Shown: positions 1-12,026, counted from the stretch's first letter. The stretch is DNA of 64,000 bases from Echinometra lucunter (GCA_029962745.1 CM057157.1:24959460-25023459), one strand, 5' to 3'. Made by a program: numbers and translations. The notes: a model not told the origin generated them from the sequence alone.

Positions 1-837
1 GATTTGTCCATCAGTATCGATATCCTTTACGATCGATACGCGGCGAGTGGACGCTTCCGCACGCACACCCCCTGGGGATCACGCTCTATCCTGAATGCAG
101 TAGCGTATCCGGACCATGGCTTGGATGGGGTGAACGTCTTAATTTGGTCCGATTTCAAGTATAGTTTAATTTATATAACTATAAGGAGCCGCTTTTGAGG
201 GTCCTGGTTTGCGCTACAGAGGTGGAGGTTGTTTCGTCATAGCAAGAATTCTTTCTTCTGACAACAGATGGCTCTTCATACTCCGTGTACTACCACGTGC
301 AATGCTACAAATATTGATTACCAAACTTATTACCTAGCCTCTCGTAGCATTTTATTAGCAGCTGTTCTTCTTTTCTTTGTCTGGAATCTTTCGGAAGGGG
401 CACCCCCCCCCCTCACTCACTTGTCCCTCCTACAAATAAGCTGGTGCCTAAAGAGTGTCATCTTTGGCCACCGGGGGCCTTTCCGACAACTTTGGCAAGA
501 AGTGATCTGCATATACAAGACCTGGAGGCCCTTCAAATAGATCGACACAAGGTCACCTCCATGAACTCTAAATATTGCAAACTCTTGTGGGTATGAAGGC
601 TAAAGGACTGAAAAATTGCTTCTGGTGTTTTCGTTTCCGGGAAATGATACTGCACTGTTGAATATAGAGTAATCATGCTTTTCTTTGCCTGTAATTTGAG
701 ATATTGAATTGCTCTTATCAAAGAAAATCGCTTAATCTTGAGCTCTCCATTTGACGTTCAAGGTAAAAAATAAATGTTGGTTTTTCCTGTTTCTTTCAAC
801 TCTTTCATGAAGCACAATAAAAGGAATAATTATTTCT
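1..837. other. Unique sequence, no gene recognised
   Basis: Short open frames of 60-90 codons occur here on both strands, but none shows a domain, a conserved motif or flanking splice sites. The longest on the plus strand (about 268-540) runs through a C homopolymer near 400, which argues against coding. Nothing else is supportable. Confidence 0.5.
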
Positions 838-995
838 GGGGCCTGTTGCATAAAACTTTTGCCAGACTTTTTTTCTGGCAAAAAAAAGTCTGGCAAATTT
901 TTATGTACTGGAAAACTATGGCAATATTTTTTTTGCCGTAGTTTCCTCAAATTTTGCCATAAAAACTCCGGCAAAAGTTTTATGCAACGGGCCCC
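838..995. mobile_element. Palindromic foldback MITE, 158 bp
   Basis: The two ends are inverted copies: GGGGCCTGTTGCATAAAACT at the left matches the reverse complement of the right end with one mismatch over the first 20 bases. The arms continue with repeated GCCAGACTTTT- and TGCCATA-type palindromes, so nearly the whole element can fold into a hairpin. No open frame is present. A clear target duplication is not seen. This is a non-autonomous DNA-transposon remnant of unknown superfamily. A second element at 42110-42263 shares the same general end design (GGGGCC/GGGCCCCG followed by CATAAAACTT). Confidence 0.75.
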
Positions 996-2639
996 TGGTG
1001 TTTCTGATGAGACCGTACTCCTGAATCTATATGGATTTCACACAACAATGAGTCTTTCATAGCAATAGTCTTTGCCCAGTACCAGCAATACTTTAGTGAA
1101 ATATTTACGGTTACAAGCGTCTAATTGCCATAGAACATACATAAAAATGTCATAATTACAAGTTTAGGCAACACGTTTCATCATTAATATTTTTCATCTA
1201 TGTTTGATATTTGAAGGGGTCAAGATAAGAATATAGACACCAATATAACAAAAATGATAAAAACCACTGCCTGGTTCTAAACATTGTTTTAAAGATTACT
1301 GCTCCTTCCCGAAACTCTTTTTTAGTTCAGGTTATGCGAAAAAAGAAATATTAATTATTCCAAACTTGACCAAGATTGGGTAATGTTTTCAAAGTTATGA
1401 CGAAAACAAACAAACAAGCAAGCAATCAAAAAACCGTTATGTATTTCTCCACGTCACTAATTAATATGCCAATGGTTTGCAAAATAACTTGATGATTGCG
1501 TGATATGAAATCGAAAAATCTGGCTCAAACATGGAACGAAAAACCTCTAATAAAGAAGCATGTTACCATCTGCATTTCAAAGTTTGAAAAATTCATGCAT
1601 TTTCTGGAGTTATTAGGAACGTGTAAGCTAAATAATTCATCAAGACTGGAAGGATGAATAAATTTACGGTATTTGATTGAACATATGCAATTATGGTTTA
1701 CTGTTTTATTAAATCCCTCCCATTTTTTTCAATACAACTTACGGATCGTCCCTTGGAATGGAAATCCAGAGAAACATCGGCTTACCATACAAAGAGGAAG
1801 TATAAAAGAAAAAGATTGCCTGGATGAGCCGGGCGTTTACCCTCAGTTTCATCCAATATTGACAGCAATTTTCATACACTACACGTTTCTATAGCTTTTA
1901 GTCGGTGTTAGTGATAAAAAGTCAAAAGTCAGTTAGTTATCACAAGGGTTGGAATTCCAGGACCCCGTGGGAGCAAGTGTAGCTACGATTTCTTATGTGA
2001 AGGGCACTGCATAAAAACAGAAAAGCCACTCCACTCACTTGAACTCACTGGAAATCGATCTTGCGGTTCAATGAATAAATCTTTTCCCTAAAAGCTATGC
2101 AAACCGTGCCCTATTGTCAAGAGGTCAGCTATATTACATACACATAAATCCTCACGTGGGACTGTGCCTTGATCCAGGGCACGGGGGCAGTTTACCAGCC
2201 TTCCGAATATTGATTGCTAGTGGTCATTAAGAGGTGTTTTTCCCCCGGTGATACAAATATTATATCGTATTAGGGCTATGCTTTCGGCGACGGCCTCTTG
2301 TGCAAGGTACACACATTTCTCTTTCTCTTCTAGGTGTTATCTAATAAAGATGCAGAACTGCATGTATACCTTATGTACACCTTATTTCTTAAGCGTTTAT
2401 GATTATTTTGGTGATTTTTTCACATTTTGTTCTACTTGTCTCTTGACCCTCAGAAGAAGAGGTTGTGTGGAGAATGAATAAATAAAAATAAATAAAACAA
2501 ATAAATATAATCAATACGCCAAGCAAGAATTCACCCACATGATTATCATCCGTTTTTCTGTATATATAATTGAAAACCTTAATCGGAGAAAACCTAATAA
2601 AAGCAAGATGATAAGGCATACAAAATTTAATTTTTTGTG
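996..2639. other. AT-rich unique DNA, no gene recognised
   Basis: Many stops occur in all frames and no repeat or splice-flanked open frame is evident. A small GC-richer patch at 2150-2200 has no recognisable feature. Confidence 0.5.
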
Positions 2640-2830
2640 CCTTTTCTTTCAGTCTCTTCCTCCCTTTAGTGTCTGCCCCCCTCTCTCTCACACACATTCT
2701 CACAGCACATACAACCTGATTTTTCTTATCGAACAATTCCACCACATGCTCTTCTTTCCTTCTCCCTCTCTCTTTCTCTCTTACTTTCTCTCTTACCCCT
2801 TCTCCCTTTCTCGGTTATACTTTCCATTTT
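2640..2830. repeat. Pyrimidine-rich low-complexity tract
   Basis: The plus strand is dominated by CTCTCT, TTTCTC and CACACA runs. It includes a segment of the type CACAGCACATACAACCTG, which resembles sequence near 5040 that opens the tandem array there. It is probably a decayed relative of that array or a plain CT-rich microsatellite region. The open frames through it are low-complexity artefacts. Confidence 0.55.
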
Positions 2831-3657
2831 CGTGTACTGACGGGTAAATTAAACAAGTTAGACATTCTCAGTAAGACTCAGAAGACAAAGTGACTTTTTA
2901 TGACCACCTAACTCTGGAATAATTACCCAAGTACGAAGCGAGTGGGTCGGTATGAAGCCAATCTCTTTCCTGTATAAACAAGCACTCTCATAGTACATCC
3001 ATCTCTCTTAACCTCTTTAAAGGTAGTATTATTCTCTTGCATCAGCAGAACCTTGGAATAGACTGTCAGAAATTTTTTTTTTTTAATGTGAAACTGGTGA
3101 CAGCTTTAAAACACATCTCAAGACTTTTCTGAGAGATAGGATTCTGACAATGCTTAACTTCAGGAAGTATGTTGAGCACATCTCATTCCACTCCTATCTA
3201 ATGTTTTTCCTCTTTTCTCTATATTTCTCTCTACTTTAGAGATATAATTTGTGATTTATTGTTACATTTTTCCTTGCCTCAAATATATGAAACCCCAAAT
3301 TTTACCAGCAATATCAGCAATATCTTACCGAATTAACACAACTACACATGCATAGCAGTATATACGATATACATGAACAGATAAAGATCTTATGACCACA
3401 AGAGCTCTTATCCAAGACTGTATATAAATTATATCGGACATCTAAGCTCCAATTTCCGATGTTTGCAAAAAGTGAAGAGGACCATCCTACCTTTAAGAAG
3501 ACCGTTGGTTGAGGATAATGAGAGTGATCGTTTCAGCTGATTCACCCCGAGTCTTGTTGCACCTATCTCGCCGAGTTTAATCCAATTCCGACAACATTAT
3601 TACGGAAACAGAAGAAGCCTGCCCCGGGTCAATCTCTAGTGAAGAAAAGAGCGAAAT

Positions 3658-3660
<3 letters not shown>
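2831..3660. other. AT-rich unique DNA, no gene recognised
   Basis: There are T tracts and scattered short direct repeats but no coding-like frame. Nothing identifiable. Confidence 0.5.

Positions 3661-3700
<40 letters not shown>
3661..3700. repeat. (GA)20 microsatellite
   Basis: An uninterrupted GA dinucleotide run of 40 bases. Confidence 0.95.
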
Positions 3701-3705
<5 letters not shown>

Positions 3706-3915
3706 TGAGAATGGGAGAATGGAGGGAAACCTTTTCCTCTCTTCTATTTTCTTTAAACGTTGGAATCAATTCCAATGGATTTTGGGCGGTGGCAGCTGAA
3801 CTCCCAAAAAGCTGGAGCGCGCTGATGATTATGTTTTTATGCATGTATCTGCTCATGAAACTTGAAAACAAATATTTTACGATTCATGCTCATAAGCAGG
3901 ATAAGTATCAAACTT

Positions 3916-4085
3916 AACACGATAAAACTACTTTCGAAAAATCAACTTAGGGCAACTTCAGTATCCCTGTCTATCATCTTCAGAAATGGCTTATTACGTA
4001 ATCCGCACAGGATTTGTATGGGCAGTACAATTGGCTTTCGTAATTGCACTTCTGTTGATTTTTCGAAAGTAGTTTTTATCCTGTT
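3916..4085. mobile_element. Palindromic foldback MITE, about 170 bp
   Basis: The left arm GATAAAACTACTTTCGAAAA pairs with the right arm TTTTCGAAAGTAGTTTTTAT. The match covers about 28 bases (3921-3948 against 4053-4080) with one inserted base, and extends weakly outwards as AACA/TGTT. The centre is unrelated AT-rich sequence without an open frame of note. No target duplication could be settled. Confidence 0.7.
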
Positions 4086-4211
4086 CAATGTACTATTATT
4101 TAAGTGAGTTACACATAATGATAAAATGCTATTCTATTAGTATGTGTATTTGCTTTTAAGCCTAATATCTTTATTAGTCTGTTTACTATTGTATATGCCA
4201 CAGGCATGTAT

Positions 4212-4244
4212 TGTTCTCAGTAAGCAGGGCCCTCACTGAGAACA
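4212..4244. repeat. Perfect 10-bp-arm hairpin
   Basis: TGTTCTCAGT at 4212 and ACTGAGAACA at 4235 are perfect inverted repeats around a 13-base loop containing GGGCCC. No T-run follows that would suggest a terminator, and the setting is eukaryotic. It may be the core of a decayed foldback element. Confidence 0.7.
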
Positions 4245-4400
4245 GTTTTTAACTTAAGAAGCAACCCTGCTGTTAACAAAAATATTGGGAAGGCATTAAA
4301 ATCCTAATACATTCAGGCCGTTATGTTTGCGCTGTAAGGTTTTTGGAAACTATTACTGGTACTTATTCCGGCAGCCGTCATCATCTTTTTAATTCAGGGT

Positions 4401-4427
<27 letters not shown>
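4401..4427. repeat. (AG)n microsatellite
   Basis: An uninterrupted AG run of about 27 bases. Confidence 0.9.
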
Positions 4428-4431
<4 letters not shown>

Positions 4432-4975
4432 AGAACATGGAATGCCTTTTCCATCACGAACAGGAAGGGCTTTGAAACGTTAGCCTTGGTGTCTAGAGTC
4501 AAATGCATTAAATGTCACTATATATATACCGTGGTTCCCACACGTGCACAATATAAAGGATCATAATGCTATAAGGAAAAATTAGTTCCGAAAAAAACAA
4601 TCTGCGATCAAGTAAAGGAGGTTGTATGGAGCGCATTTTCTTCTTCTCATTCCTCTTTTTCCTCAACTCCTCTTTGTCTACCTCTCTCTTTCTTATGCAC
4701 ACAAACGCACATTCTTATATATTTCTCTCTCTCACTCACTCTGCTTCTTTCTCTTCCCTTCTCTCCACTCCTGCCATCTATCTACATACTTTTGTATTTT
4801 TCAGTGTTCGATACATCATGGGATATTTCAATTACCTTCTTTAAGGCCAGCCAACATTATTTTCGTCTGCAGTAGATATGAAACAACTGAATATCATATT
4901 TCGTTAATATCTCTCATTTAGCTCAATATAGATATTGTTGTTTCATAACATTCCCCCACCTGTTGCATCCTAGCT

Positions 4976-4977
<2 letters not shown>
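4428..4977. other. Unique to pyrimidine-rich DNA, no gene
   Basis: The plus strand becomes CT-rich from about 4630. The apparent open frames here translate to Ser/Leu/Phe-rich low-complexity peptides, as expected from CTCTCT and TTCTTC runs. Confidence 0.5.

Positions 4978-5012
<35 letters not shown>
4978..5012. repeat. (CT)n microsatellite
   Basis: A TC/CT run of about 35 bases at the left edge of the pyrimidine-rich tandem array. Confidence 0.92.
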
Positions 5013-5016
<4 letters not shown>

Positions 5017-5039
5017 ACCCTCTCTCTTTCTTTCTCTCC

Positions 5040-5406
5040 TACAGCACATTATCAGCTCGCTTTTTCTTCCGTCATTTTGGCAAGTCTCTCCACACTCCAC
5101 ACAGGTAGTATAAATAGTGAATGTCACTATACCCTAATTCTATCGGCATTGCTTTCTCACCCTCTCCCCAGCCCCTCTCTCTACCTTTCTGTCTCAATTT
5201 TCCCTCTCTGATACCTCTCTCATTTCTTAATCTGACTCTTCCAAGTGCAGCAGTCACTGGAGCTTCTTCATCCTGTACCCGGTACACTCCTGTTCTCTTA
5301 ACTCATTCTTTACACATCTCTCCAAACTATTCGTTTAGATATTAAATTTAACACCTTCATTCTATCAGCCTCTCTCTGTTTATCTCTCTCTTTCTCTGCC
5401 CTTTCA

Positions 5407-5442
<36 letters not shown>

Positions 5443-6180
5443 CCCAACGATTTCTCTCTCATTTCATAGCTTGACTCATCCACCTGTCGCAGCCATCGAC
5501 TCTTCTTCATCTTCCCAGTACTGTTACAACGTTGTGCTTTCAGCTCCGTCATTCTTCATATAAGTCCCTAAACTAATAGTAAATAGATTGAACGTCAGTT
5601 AAGTCACACCCACAGTCTATCAATCTTTTTATCTATCCCTTCCCCAACCCTCCCCCCCCCCCTCTCTCTCTCTCCCTCTGCTTTTTTTCTCTGATAACTC
5701 GCTCAATTCCCAGTCTGACTCTTCCAAGTGCCATAGTCATTGGAGCTTCTTCATGCTCTCCCAATTCACCATGATTACTCCCGTTACCTCATCTCATTCT
5801 TTACACATCGCTCTAAACTACTCGCTGAAAACATTGAACTTCTCCCTCTACTTCTATCACTCTGTCCGTCTATTTCTTGATCTTATAACACTGTTTTTGT
5901 CATTCCTTCTGTCTCTCTCACTTCGTGGCCTGACTCTTTTAACTGTCGCAGTCATCGGCGCCTATTCCTTATCTCCCCTCCCCCATCTCTAACTCATTCT
6001 TGCCGTGTCTCTTCAAAACCAATAGTACTGAATGTCACACCGTCACTCTACTCAACCTTTCTGCATCTCTCTATCTGTTTTCCCATTTATCTTATACATG
6101 TTATACACCTCTCTTATTTCCAAACGTGACTCCTCCAACTGCAGAAATCATGAACGCTTCTTCTTTCTCTTACGCTATCC
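5040..6180 (+). repeat. Decayed pyrimidine-rich tandem array, about 200-240 bp monomer
   Basis: A block of the form CTGACTCTTCCAAGTGCAGC followed by AGTCATTGGAGCTTCTTCAT recurs with substitutions at about 5232, 5471, 5715, 5931 and 6126, at spacings of roughly 239, 244, 216 and 195 bases. A second block (CTCTCCAAACTA, then an AT-rich stretch, then GAATGTCA and TCTATC) recurs between these at about 5085, 5320, 5565, 5808 and 6010. The order is constant, so this is a real tandem array of about five diverged units rather than simple CT repeats. Variable-length CT and C runs inside the units account for the spacing differences. Open frames in it are not conserved between units, so it is unlikely to be protein coding. 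Confidence 0.72.
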
Positions 6181-6544
6181 ATACTTGCTCACGTTCCTCG
6201 CATCGAGTGCCCTCATCACCTCACCAAGCAGCTGCAGACGACACTCCGGATGAGGGTCACGTGATCTCAGTCAATCAATCCGGTGCAAGGTTTGAAAGAG
6301 GAATGAGATCTTGTGGAAATGGAAAGGGGAGGGGGGGGGGGGTCAGGCGGGTCCATTTCCTTCGAGTGATTTGCAAACACGTTTGATGAAGCCTGTCGGA
6401 ACGTTTATCCGCCTCGTTGCGATTTCAAGCGATCTCAAGCGATCAGCGTTTGCTCGGCGAGCCCAGTGATGACAAACCCGAGAGAAATCTAAGAGGACTT
6501 GGCGCGTTTCATGGGGTGAATTGGATTCTGGGGTGCACGAGGAC
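6181..6544. promoter_or_regulatory. CpG-containing patch upstream of a candidate first exon
   Basis: Compared with its surroundings this stretch has many CpG dinucleotides, two CACGTG/CACGT motifs and repeated GCGATCTCAAGCGATC-type sequence. It also carries a G homopolymer near 6330. Its position just before the candidate first coding exon at 6545 makes a promoter or 5' UTR possible. No TATA box or initiator was identified with confidence, so the regulatory reading is inference. Confidence 0.22.
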
Positions 6545-6652
6545 ATGGCTGCAGGTGGTGGAGTCATGGCGTGTAGATGTCCAGAAGGGTGGTCCTTGTT
6601 CTATCTTTCCCATGGTCGATGGTATCTCCTTATCCTTCTGATGTGTATCATG
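6545..6652 (+). CDS. Candidate first coding exon, signal-peptide-like N-terminus
   Basis: From the ATG at 6545 (purine at -3, G at +4) the frame runs 36 codons to a potential donor, ATG|GTAGGA, at 6653. The peptide starts MAAGGGVMACRCPEGW and ends in a hydrophobic run, WYLLILLMCIM (residues 26-36). That is consistent with a signal peptide or signal anchor late in the exon. The frame remains open past the donor but becomes low-complexity (Phe run), which favours splicing there. The protein family was not recognised. Against it: it is short, the donor matches only at +1 to +3 and +5, and no downstream exon was found. A chance open frame in a CpG-richer patch is the main alternative. Confidence 0.25.
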
Positions 6653-8340
6653 GTAGGATCCATCAATACTATTCGCTTCGAGTCATTCGCAGTACCTCCC
6701 TCTACCTTCCCCGTCTATCTTCCTGCACCTCTCATCCTCACTCAGTGTCAGTTCTTTTTCTTCTTCTTTATAATTGGGGTCACGTGCGAACTCAGTATCA
6801 TTATCCTCACAGAAGTATTTCTTGGTTGAAGGTCTAAAGTAAGGGTTCGGAACACGGGCAACAACCCAGGGAGTAGGGGATTACTCATCTTGCATAGTGA
6901 AACGTGGTCCACCCCCCCCCCCCGGGGGGGGGTACTTGCATAAAAGGAAGGGGTGGGTAACTGTTTTATTCAATGAAAAAATATACATTTTCAAATTTGA
7001 ATTCAAAAAGATTATGGGGATGAAAAGGGAGTTTCCAATACCTCTTTTATCGTATTACGCCCTCTTTCGTATAGCTTTTCTATCCGTATTTGTTTTCTTC
7101 ACTTTTTTCTAATTTTTTTTTATACCTTTGGGGAGGGGGCGTAGCTTCTCCCACAACATATTGTTTTGTTATTGCCAGGCAAATTTCCATAGCTCGAACT
7201 AAGTCTTCATTTCTTTGCTATTCCTTCTTTACAATGCTTTATGTGCTCGGAAGAAATTGATGCTGTTTTCATTTGTTTTGTTTTTAAACGAGGTTGGTGT
7301 ACTCTTGCACTTGCTTTGCTTCTGAAAATGTGTGGTGTAGAATTTGGTATACATTCTCGATCCTTGAGTAGTGTGAAAGTGCTTAAAACGTATTTACGAT
7401 GGTGCGGCAATAGTGTAAAAAGGATGGAGCAGCTGAAAATGAGTTTGAGAACTTTCGCATGTTTACCGAATGTTCTTCCAAGTGTTAGAAAGGTTGGTCA
7501 ACTAATGCACTGGCAATTCATGCAAGGAAAATGCTGTCATACGATGCGATTCCATGCCTTGATTTATGGCCCATTAACATGCTCGTGATTGCACTTGATG
7601 GATGATTCATGCTGCATTATGATTCTTATTAAAATACAATTAAATACAGTGAATATGGTTCCTTGCGTATAATCGCCATGTCGAGTCAGTCTAAATTGAT
7701 TAGATTAAATTGACATGGATGCTCCCTGAAAGCAGATGTTTTTATGCGACGGATGTATAAAAACATCTTCTGATAATTCCCCTGGCTGTGATTTAGTACT
7801 ACTTAGGCAATAAATCAATAGACGTAGGAAGTCTAAAAACCTCTAATACCTCTTTTGTTACTAATTTCATTTTGAATAGGTTTAGTATCCCCGAAAATTA
7901 GTCTGTTTTCAAAAGATGCATTTTCTGATATACGATACGAAGATAATTCTTTTCTCTGCCACATTGAAATCATACCCCCTCTTCCGAAGAGAGGCTTCAT
8001 AAATTCAAAGCAACCTCCATGTCAATTCCCCCATCTCCTCAATAGCCCCCCCCCCCCACCTTCCCTTCTCTCTCTCTCTCTGTCTCTCTCTCTCATTCGC
8101 TGCTTCTTCGTTTATTCTACTTATTGGCATGATTGGTGCGACTCTTATCTTTTTTATCTGCATTAATGCAGTCTCGGAATAAGTTTAACCGTCTATATTT
8201 TGATCTTTTCATATGAAAGCTAAAGAAAATTTAATTTCCATTTTCTGAAAACGTGAAACAAACACGGTCTCAGTCCAGATTACGCCTGCTAAGGATAATT
8301 GTGTAACCAATGTAGATCAAGCTTTCTCATCTTTGTGCAA
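6653..8340. other. No gene recognised; homopolymers and one hairpin
   Basis: The stretch contains C and G homopolymers near 6912 and 8047, CT-rich sequence near 8060-8095 and a small hairpin at 7730-7772. The 115-codon open frame near 7241-7588 has no recognisable domain, and its Cys and Leu content looks random. Confidence 0.5.
7730..7772. repeat. Hairpin with AGATGTTTTTAT arms
   Basis: AGATGTTTTTAT is followed about 12 bases later by ATAAAAACATCT, a perfect inverted repeat. No function can be assigned. Confidence 0.6.
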
Positions 8341-10200
8341 TCGCCTCACGTCCTAAAAATGGAAGTATCGGTTGCTATTACATCTCCCAAATGACAGACG
8401 ATCGAAATTAAAAACGAATAGGACCGATAGCAATGTATCTGATGAGACTGCAACCGATATCCAGCGTTTCACCCTGTTCCTCCTAATTGCTTTCCATACA
8501 ATGACAGATTGCGAACACGGCGTAGGAGCCTCGCGCGCACAAGCACTAAAAGTGTTACATGCCTTAAGCATTAGAGATCGTGTACAGCATTGGTAATCCT
8601 CTAAATAACTTTGCCAAATTGCTCCATCCCCTTTTCTGGCAGAGGTGGAATTAAGACGTTGATCACAATCTAATTTAGCGGGTACCAGATTTGAATGTCC
8701 AAGTCTGACAAATTATCGAAAAAATTAGAGGAGAAAAATTACCTAAATGCTAGGATGGCACTGAGTTGTAAACTTAGCTATCGTTTTCGTCTACTTTCAA
8801 AACTCCAGTCGAATTTAACTCCAATGGATGTAATGTAAACGACTCTGTCAGATGTTGTTCATTGTCTAATCAAGAACAGGAACATACTTCATTATTTGTT
8901 AGGCCTACTGTACTAGATGTTAAGAGGTTGAAATCACGAAAGCGAGATTCTAAAACATGTAAAAGGTATTTCCAGAGCAAGATTCCATGCAAACGTTAGA
9001 TTTTAAGAGGTATCTTTAGAGAAAGATTCCATGCTTTAAAAAGGAGAGTACAGAAATGCATACAAATTTCTTTGTTCACTTTTGTTTTGTCCATCAAAAT
9101 AAATTGAACATGATCTCAAAAGTCAAATGCTGCTTTCAAAATGGAGAGCTAAGCATGATCTCAAATGCCATATAATTTGGTTTAATTCAGTTACGTCTAA
9201 TGCACACGCCTACACTCTTTCTGTCAACCTATATTAATATTTCATAGAGGTTTTTTTGAAAAGAAGAAAACCTACATCAAGTGAAATTTGACAGCTTAAG
9301 TAAATCCACGTATCTTGTATCACGATCAACGTGGGTTATGTGCAAGGTCGTGAATAATGGTATATTTAAAAAAAGCACACGCACATTTTGAAGTACTGTG
9401 CCTTCAGTGAAAGTCACGTTTGTATACAGTTGACTAATAATCATGATAATAATTACGGCTTTCCCTTCTACTTCAGCTAAAAATATTTCATCCATTTTGC
9501 CCCGACAAAAACCCAGAGGAACGACCTTCATCGCATATCGGTGTTTTCCCGATTCTGTCTATGACATCCTTTGCATGACGGTAATAAAGAATTCAAACAA
9601 ACATTTCTCCTTCATGTCCTTGATAGATATGTGGATGTTGTCGCCCCCTCCATCTGCGTCTCGAGGGGCTACACCAAAGGGCTACACCATTATCTATTAT
9701 GTTGTTTGTCAATTCTATGCCATTTGCACCTACACGGATGTGTGCTCCGCAATATTGATTTATTGATGTCACGCTGAACTGTCTTTTGCTGCGTCTCTAA
9801 TCATATGCCTTTCTTCTTTAAACATACATTGTCTCTTAAACGTGTTAAGTGCGTGGATAGCGATTTGCTGACGACGTGACCATGGCAAGATTACAGGTTA
9901 TGGAGATATATATAAAGGGAATCATTTAGTTTTTTCGAATGTCAAATGAACGTCATAAATGAACCCGACGAATGTTAAATCCGTTCTCTATTTGTTACCA
10001 CAAATGATTTCTTTGGAGCCTACAGTTTTTCAAGCTTGCTTTCATCTAGGTCCCATCATATTTCTCACTATGCAGTACCTCTAGAGAAATTTCCTTTTTT
10101 CTACATTGGCCGCTTGTCATTATGTTCTTTACGTACATTTTAACTGAATTTAATTTTATCTTATAATTTGTAATTTGTATTCGAAACATAAATGTTATAT
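8341..10200. other. AT-rich unique DNA with weak internal repeats
   Basis: No gene is recognised. Between 8947 and 9180 there are two pairs of near-identical segments: AAGATTCCATG within GGTATYTYYAGAG context at about 8966 and 9010, and CATGATCTCAAA at about 9111 and 9154. Both pairs are spaced by about 44 bases, suggesting a very decayed minisatellite. The frame at 9443-9766 is open for 107 codons but has no domain signature. Confidence 0.45.
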
Positions 10201-10462
10201 GATAAATATGTAAGTAAATGAAATGAAATGAAAAATTACAAAATATGATAATTCGGTTTACGTATAGTAAGCATTGCCAGATCAAGAAATTACTCCTGTT
10301 CTTCCTGTAGACCCATTCTATAGCAATGTCAGGTACCCATTTACTACACCTGGGTCGAGACGGACATGTGAGCAAAATACCTTGATCAAGAATGTAAGAA
10401 CCGGGCGAGGATCGAACCCGGGACCTCTCGTATGAGAGGCAACACTCCACGGTGCTCCCAAA
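10201..10462 (-). repeat. tRNA-derived SINE
   Basis: Read on the minus strand, the head contains GTGGAGTGTTGCCTCTCA and then the B-box-like GGTTCGATCCT (complement of 10408-10418). A body follows with GACCCAGGTGTAGTAAATGG, and an A/T-rich tail of repeated ATTTC near 10205-10235. This layout (tRNA-like Pol III head, body with an ACCCAGG block, simple-repeat tail) matches the SINEs at 12235, 21525, 24197 and 62421. The reading frame through it is not coding. Confidence 0.75.
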
Positions 10463-10539
10463 ATGAAGAGAGAGGGAGAGAGACGAGAGGAAACCTAGAA
10501 ACAGAGTAGACAGGGTCGTGAAGAAAAGCAATTAAACAA

Positions 10540-10574
10540 TGAAACAAAGAGAGAGAAAGAGAGAGAGAGAGAGA
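10540..10574. repeat. GA-rich microsatellite
   Basis: Short AGAGAGAG runs between a SINE and the candidate exon. Confidence 0.8.
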
Positions 10575-10626
10575 TGAACAGATAGACAGAGTCAGACAGA
10601 CTGTATTACGAGTATCTTTGACTTAC

Positions 10627-10690
10627 CTGTGGAGTGGTAAACCATGCTCTTTCCTATTATGGCGCCAAAGACGACGAACTCGTCGCAAAT
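10627..10690 (-). CDS. Probable internal coding exon, 64 bp, gene unknown
   Basis: On the minus strand a pyrimidine-rich acceptor (TTGTTCTATTCTCTGCAG) precedes the segment, and the donor after it is ACAG|GTAAGTC, a near-consensus match. The 64 bases give an open frame from the first base. The 21-residue peptide begins ICDEFVVFGAII and continues GKSMVYHST, ending in phase 1. Codon third positions are mostly C, G or T with pyrimidine bias, unlike the AT-rich flanks. A second frame is open but would be Arg-rich and is less likely; the third contains a stop. The family was not recognised. It would be an internal exon of a minus-strand gene whose other exons are not confidently found here. Confidence 0.5.
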
Positions 10691-11566
10691 CTGCAGAGAA
10701 TAGAACAAGTGTAAACTTATTTATGAATCACGTACTGAGCGAGTCTAAGATAACATTCATTAATTAGTTTCTCGTGCCAGTCTCTCTTCCAATGCAATGT
10801 TATTTCTTACGCTTTCTGATCGGATTTCTTTGAAACAAGCAGTTATCAATGAGCCTCAGTTTCAATCGACTTTAAACTGGCAATGCCAATGACTACTCTC
10901 TTCAGCCAACGTGAATGGAGAAGAAAATGCAATTTTGGAGTTAACATTCAAGTTCTTACTATCGGGGTTTTTTTTTTCCTTCCGATTCCTCTAGCCACCT
11001 CCTTCTCCAGCCAACCAACGTACTCCCTCCTCCACTATCATCCCCTTTCTATCAGCCTATTCGTTACTCTCTTTTTTTCGTCTTCTCATACCTCGTCTAC
11101 CCGTTTCTCTGCGATTTTCCTTCGCAGTACACCTACCTATCTTCCGTAATAACTGGTAATGTGTCTTTAAAAAAAAAATCATCATCGAAATATTTCATAG
11201 TTTCCTATTAGCAATTTGCCTTTTCCTCCATCCAGCCCTCACCCCCTCCTCCAGCACTATTCCCTATCTCTGCCCTCCTTCCCTCCTCTATGCATTACTC
11301 TCTTTCCCTGTCTTCACATTTCTGTTTTCTCTATTCCTCTGCAATATTCTATAGGATATTCTCACTATCCACATTATCTGTCTTTTCTTATTATCATGAT
11401 CATAATGCATCATAGTTTCCTAATGCAATTTCTCGTCATCACATTATCCGTCATCCCCTTACCCCTCTCTCTTTCTATATGTATATATATATATTTTTTT
11501 TCTACATGTTCTAGATGTCTATGATCAAATAAGAAAAATTAAGCACTAATCATAATTAGAATAACA
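10691..11566. other. Unique and pyrimidine-rich DNA, no gene
   Basis: The first part is the putative 5'-side intron of the minus-strand exon at 10627. From about 10970 the plus strand is TC-rich and gives Ser/Leu/Pro-rich artefactual frames. Confidence 0.5.
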
Positions 11567-12024
<458 letters not shown>

Positions 12025-12026
12025 AT

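Noticed and set aside
10046..10531. 161-codon minus-strand frame, one of the longest in the window
   Set aside because: It passes through a SINE and its ATTTC-rich tail and contains no domain.
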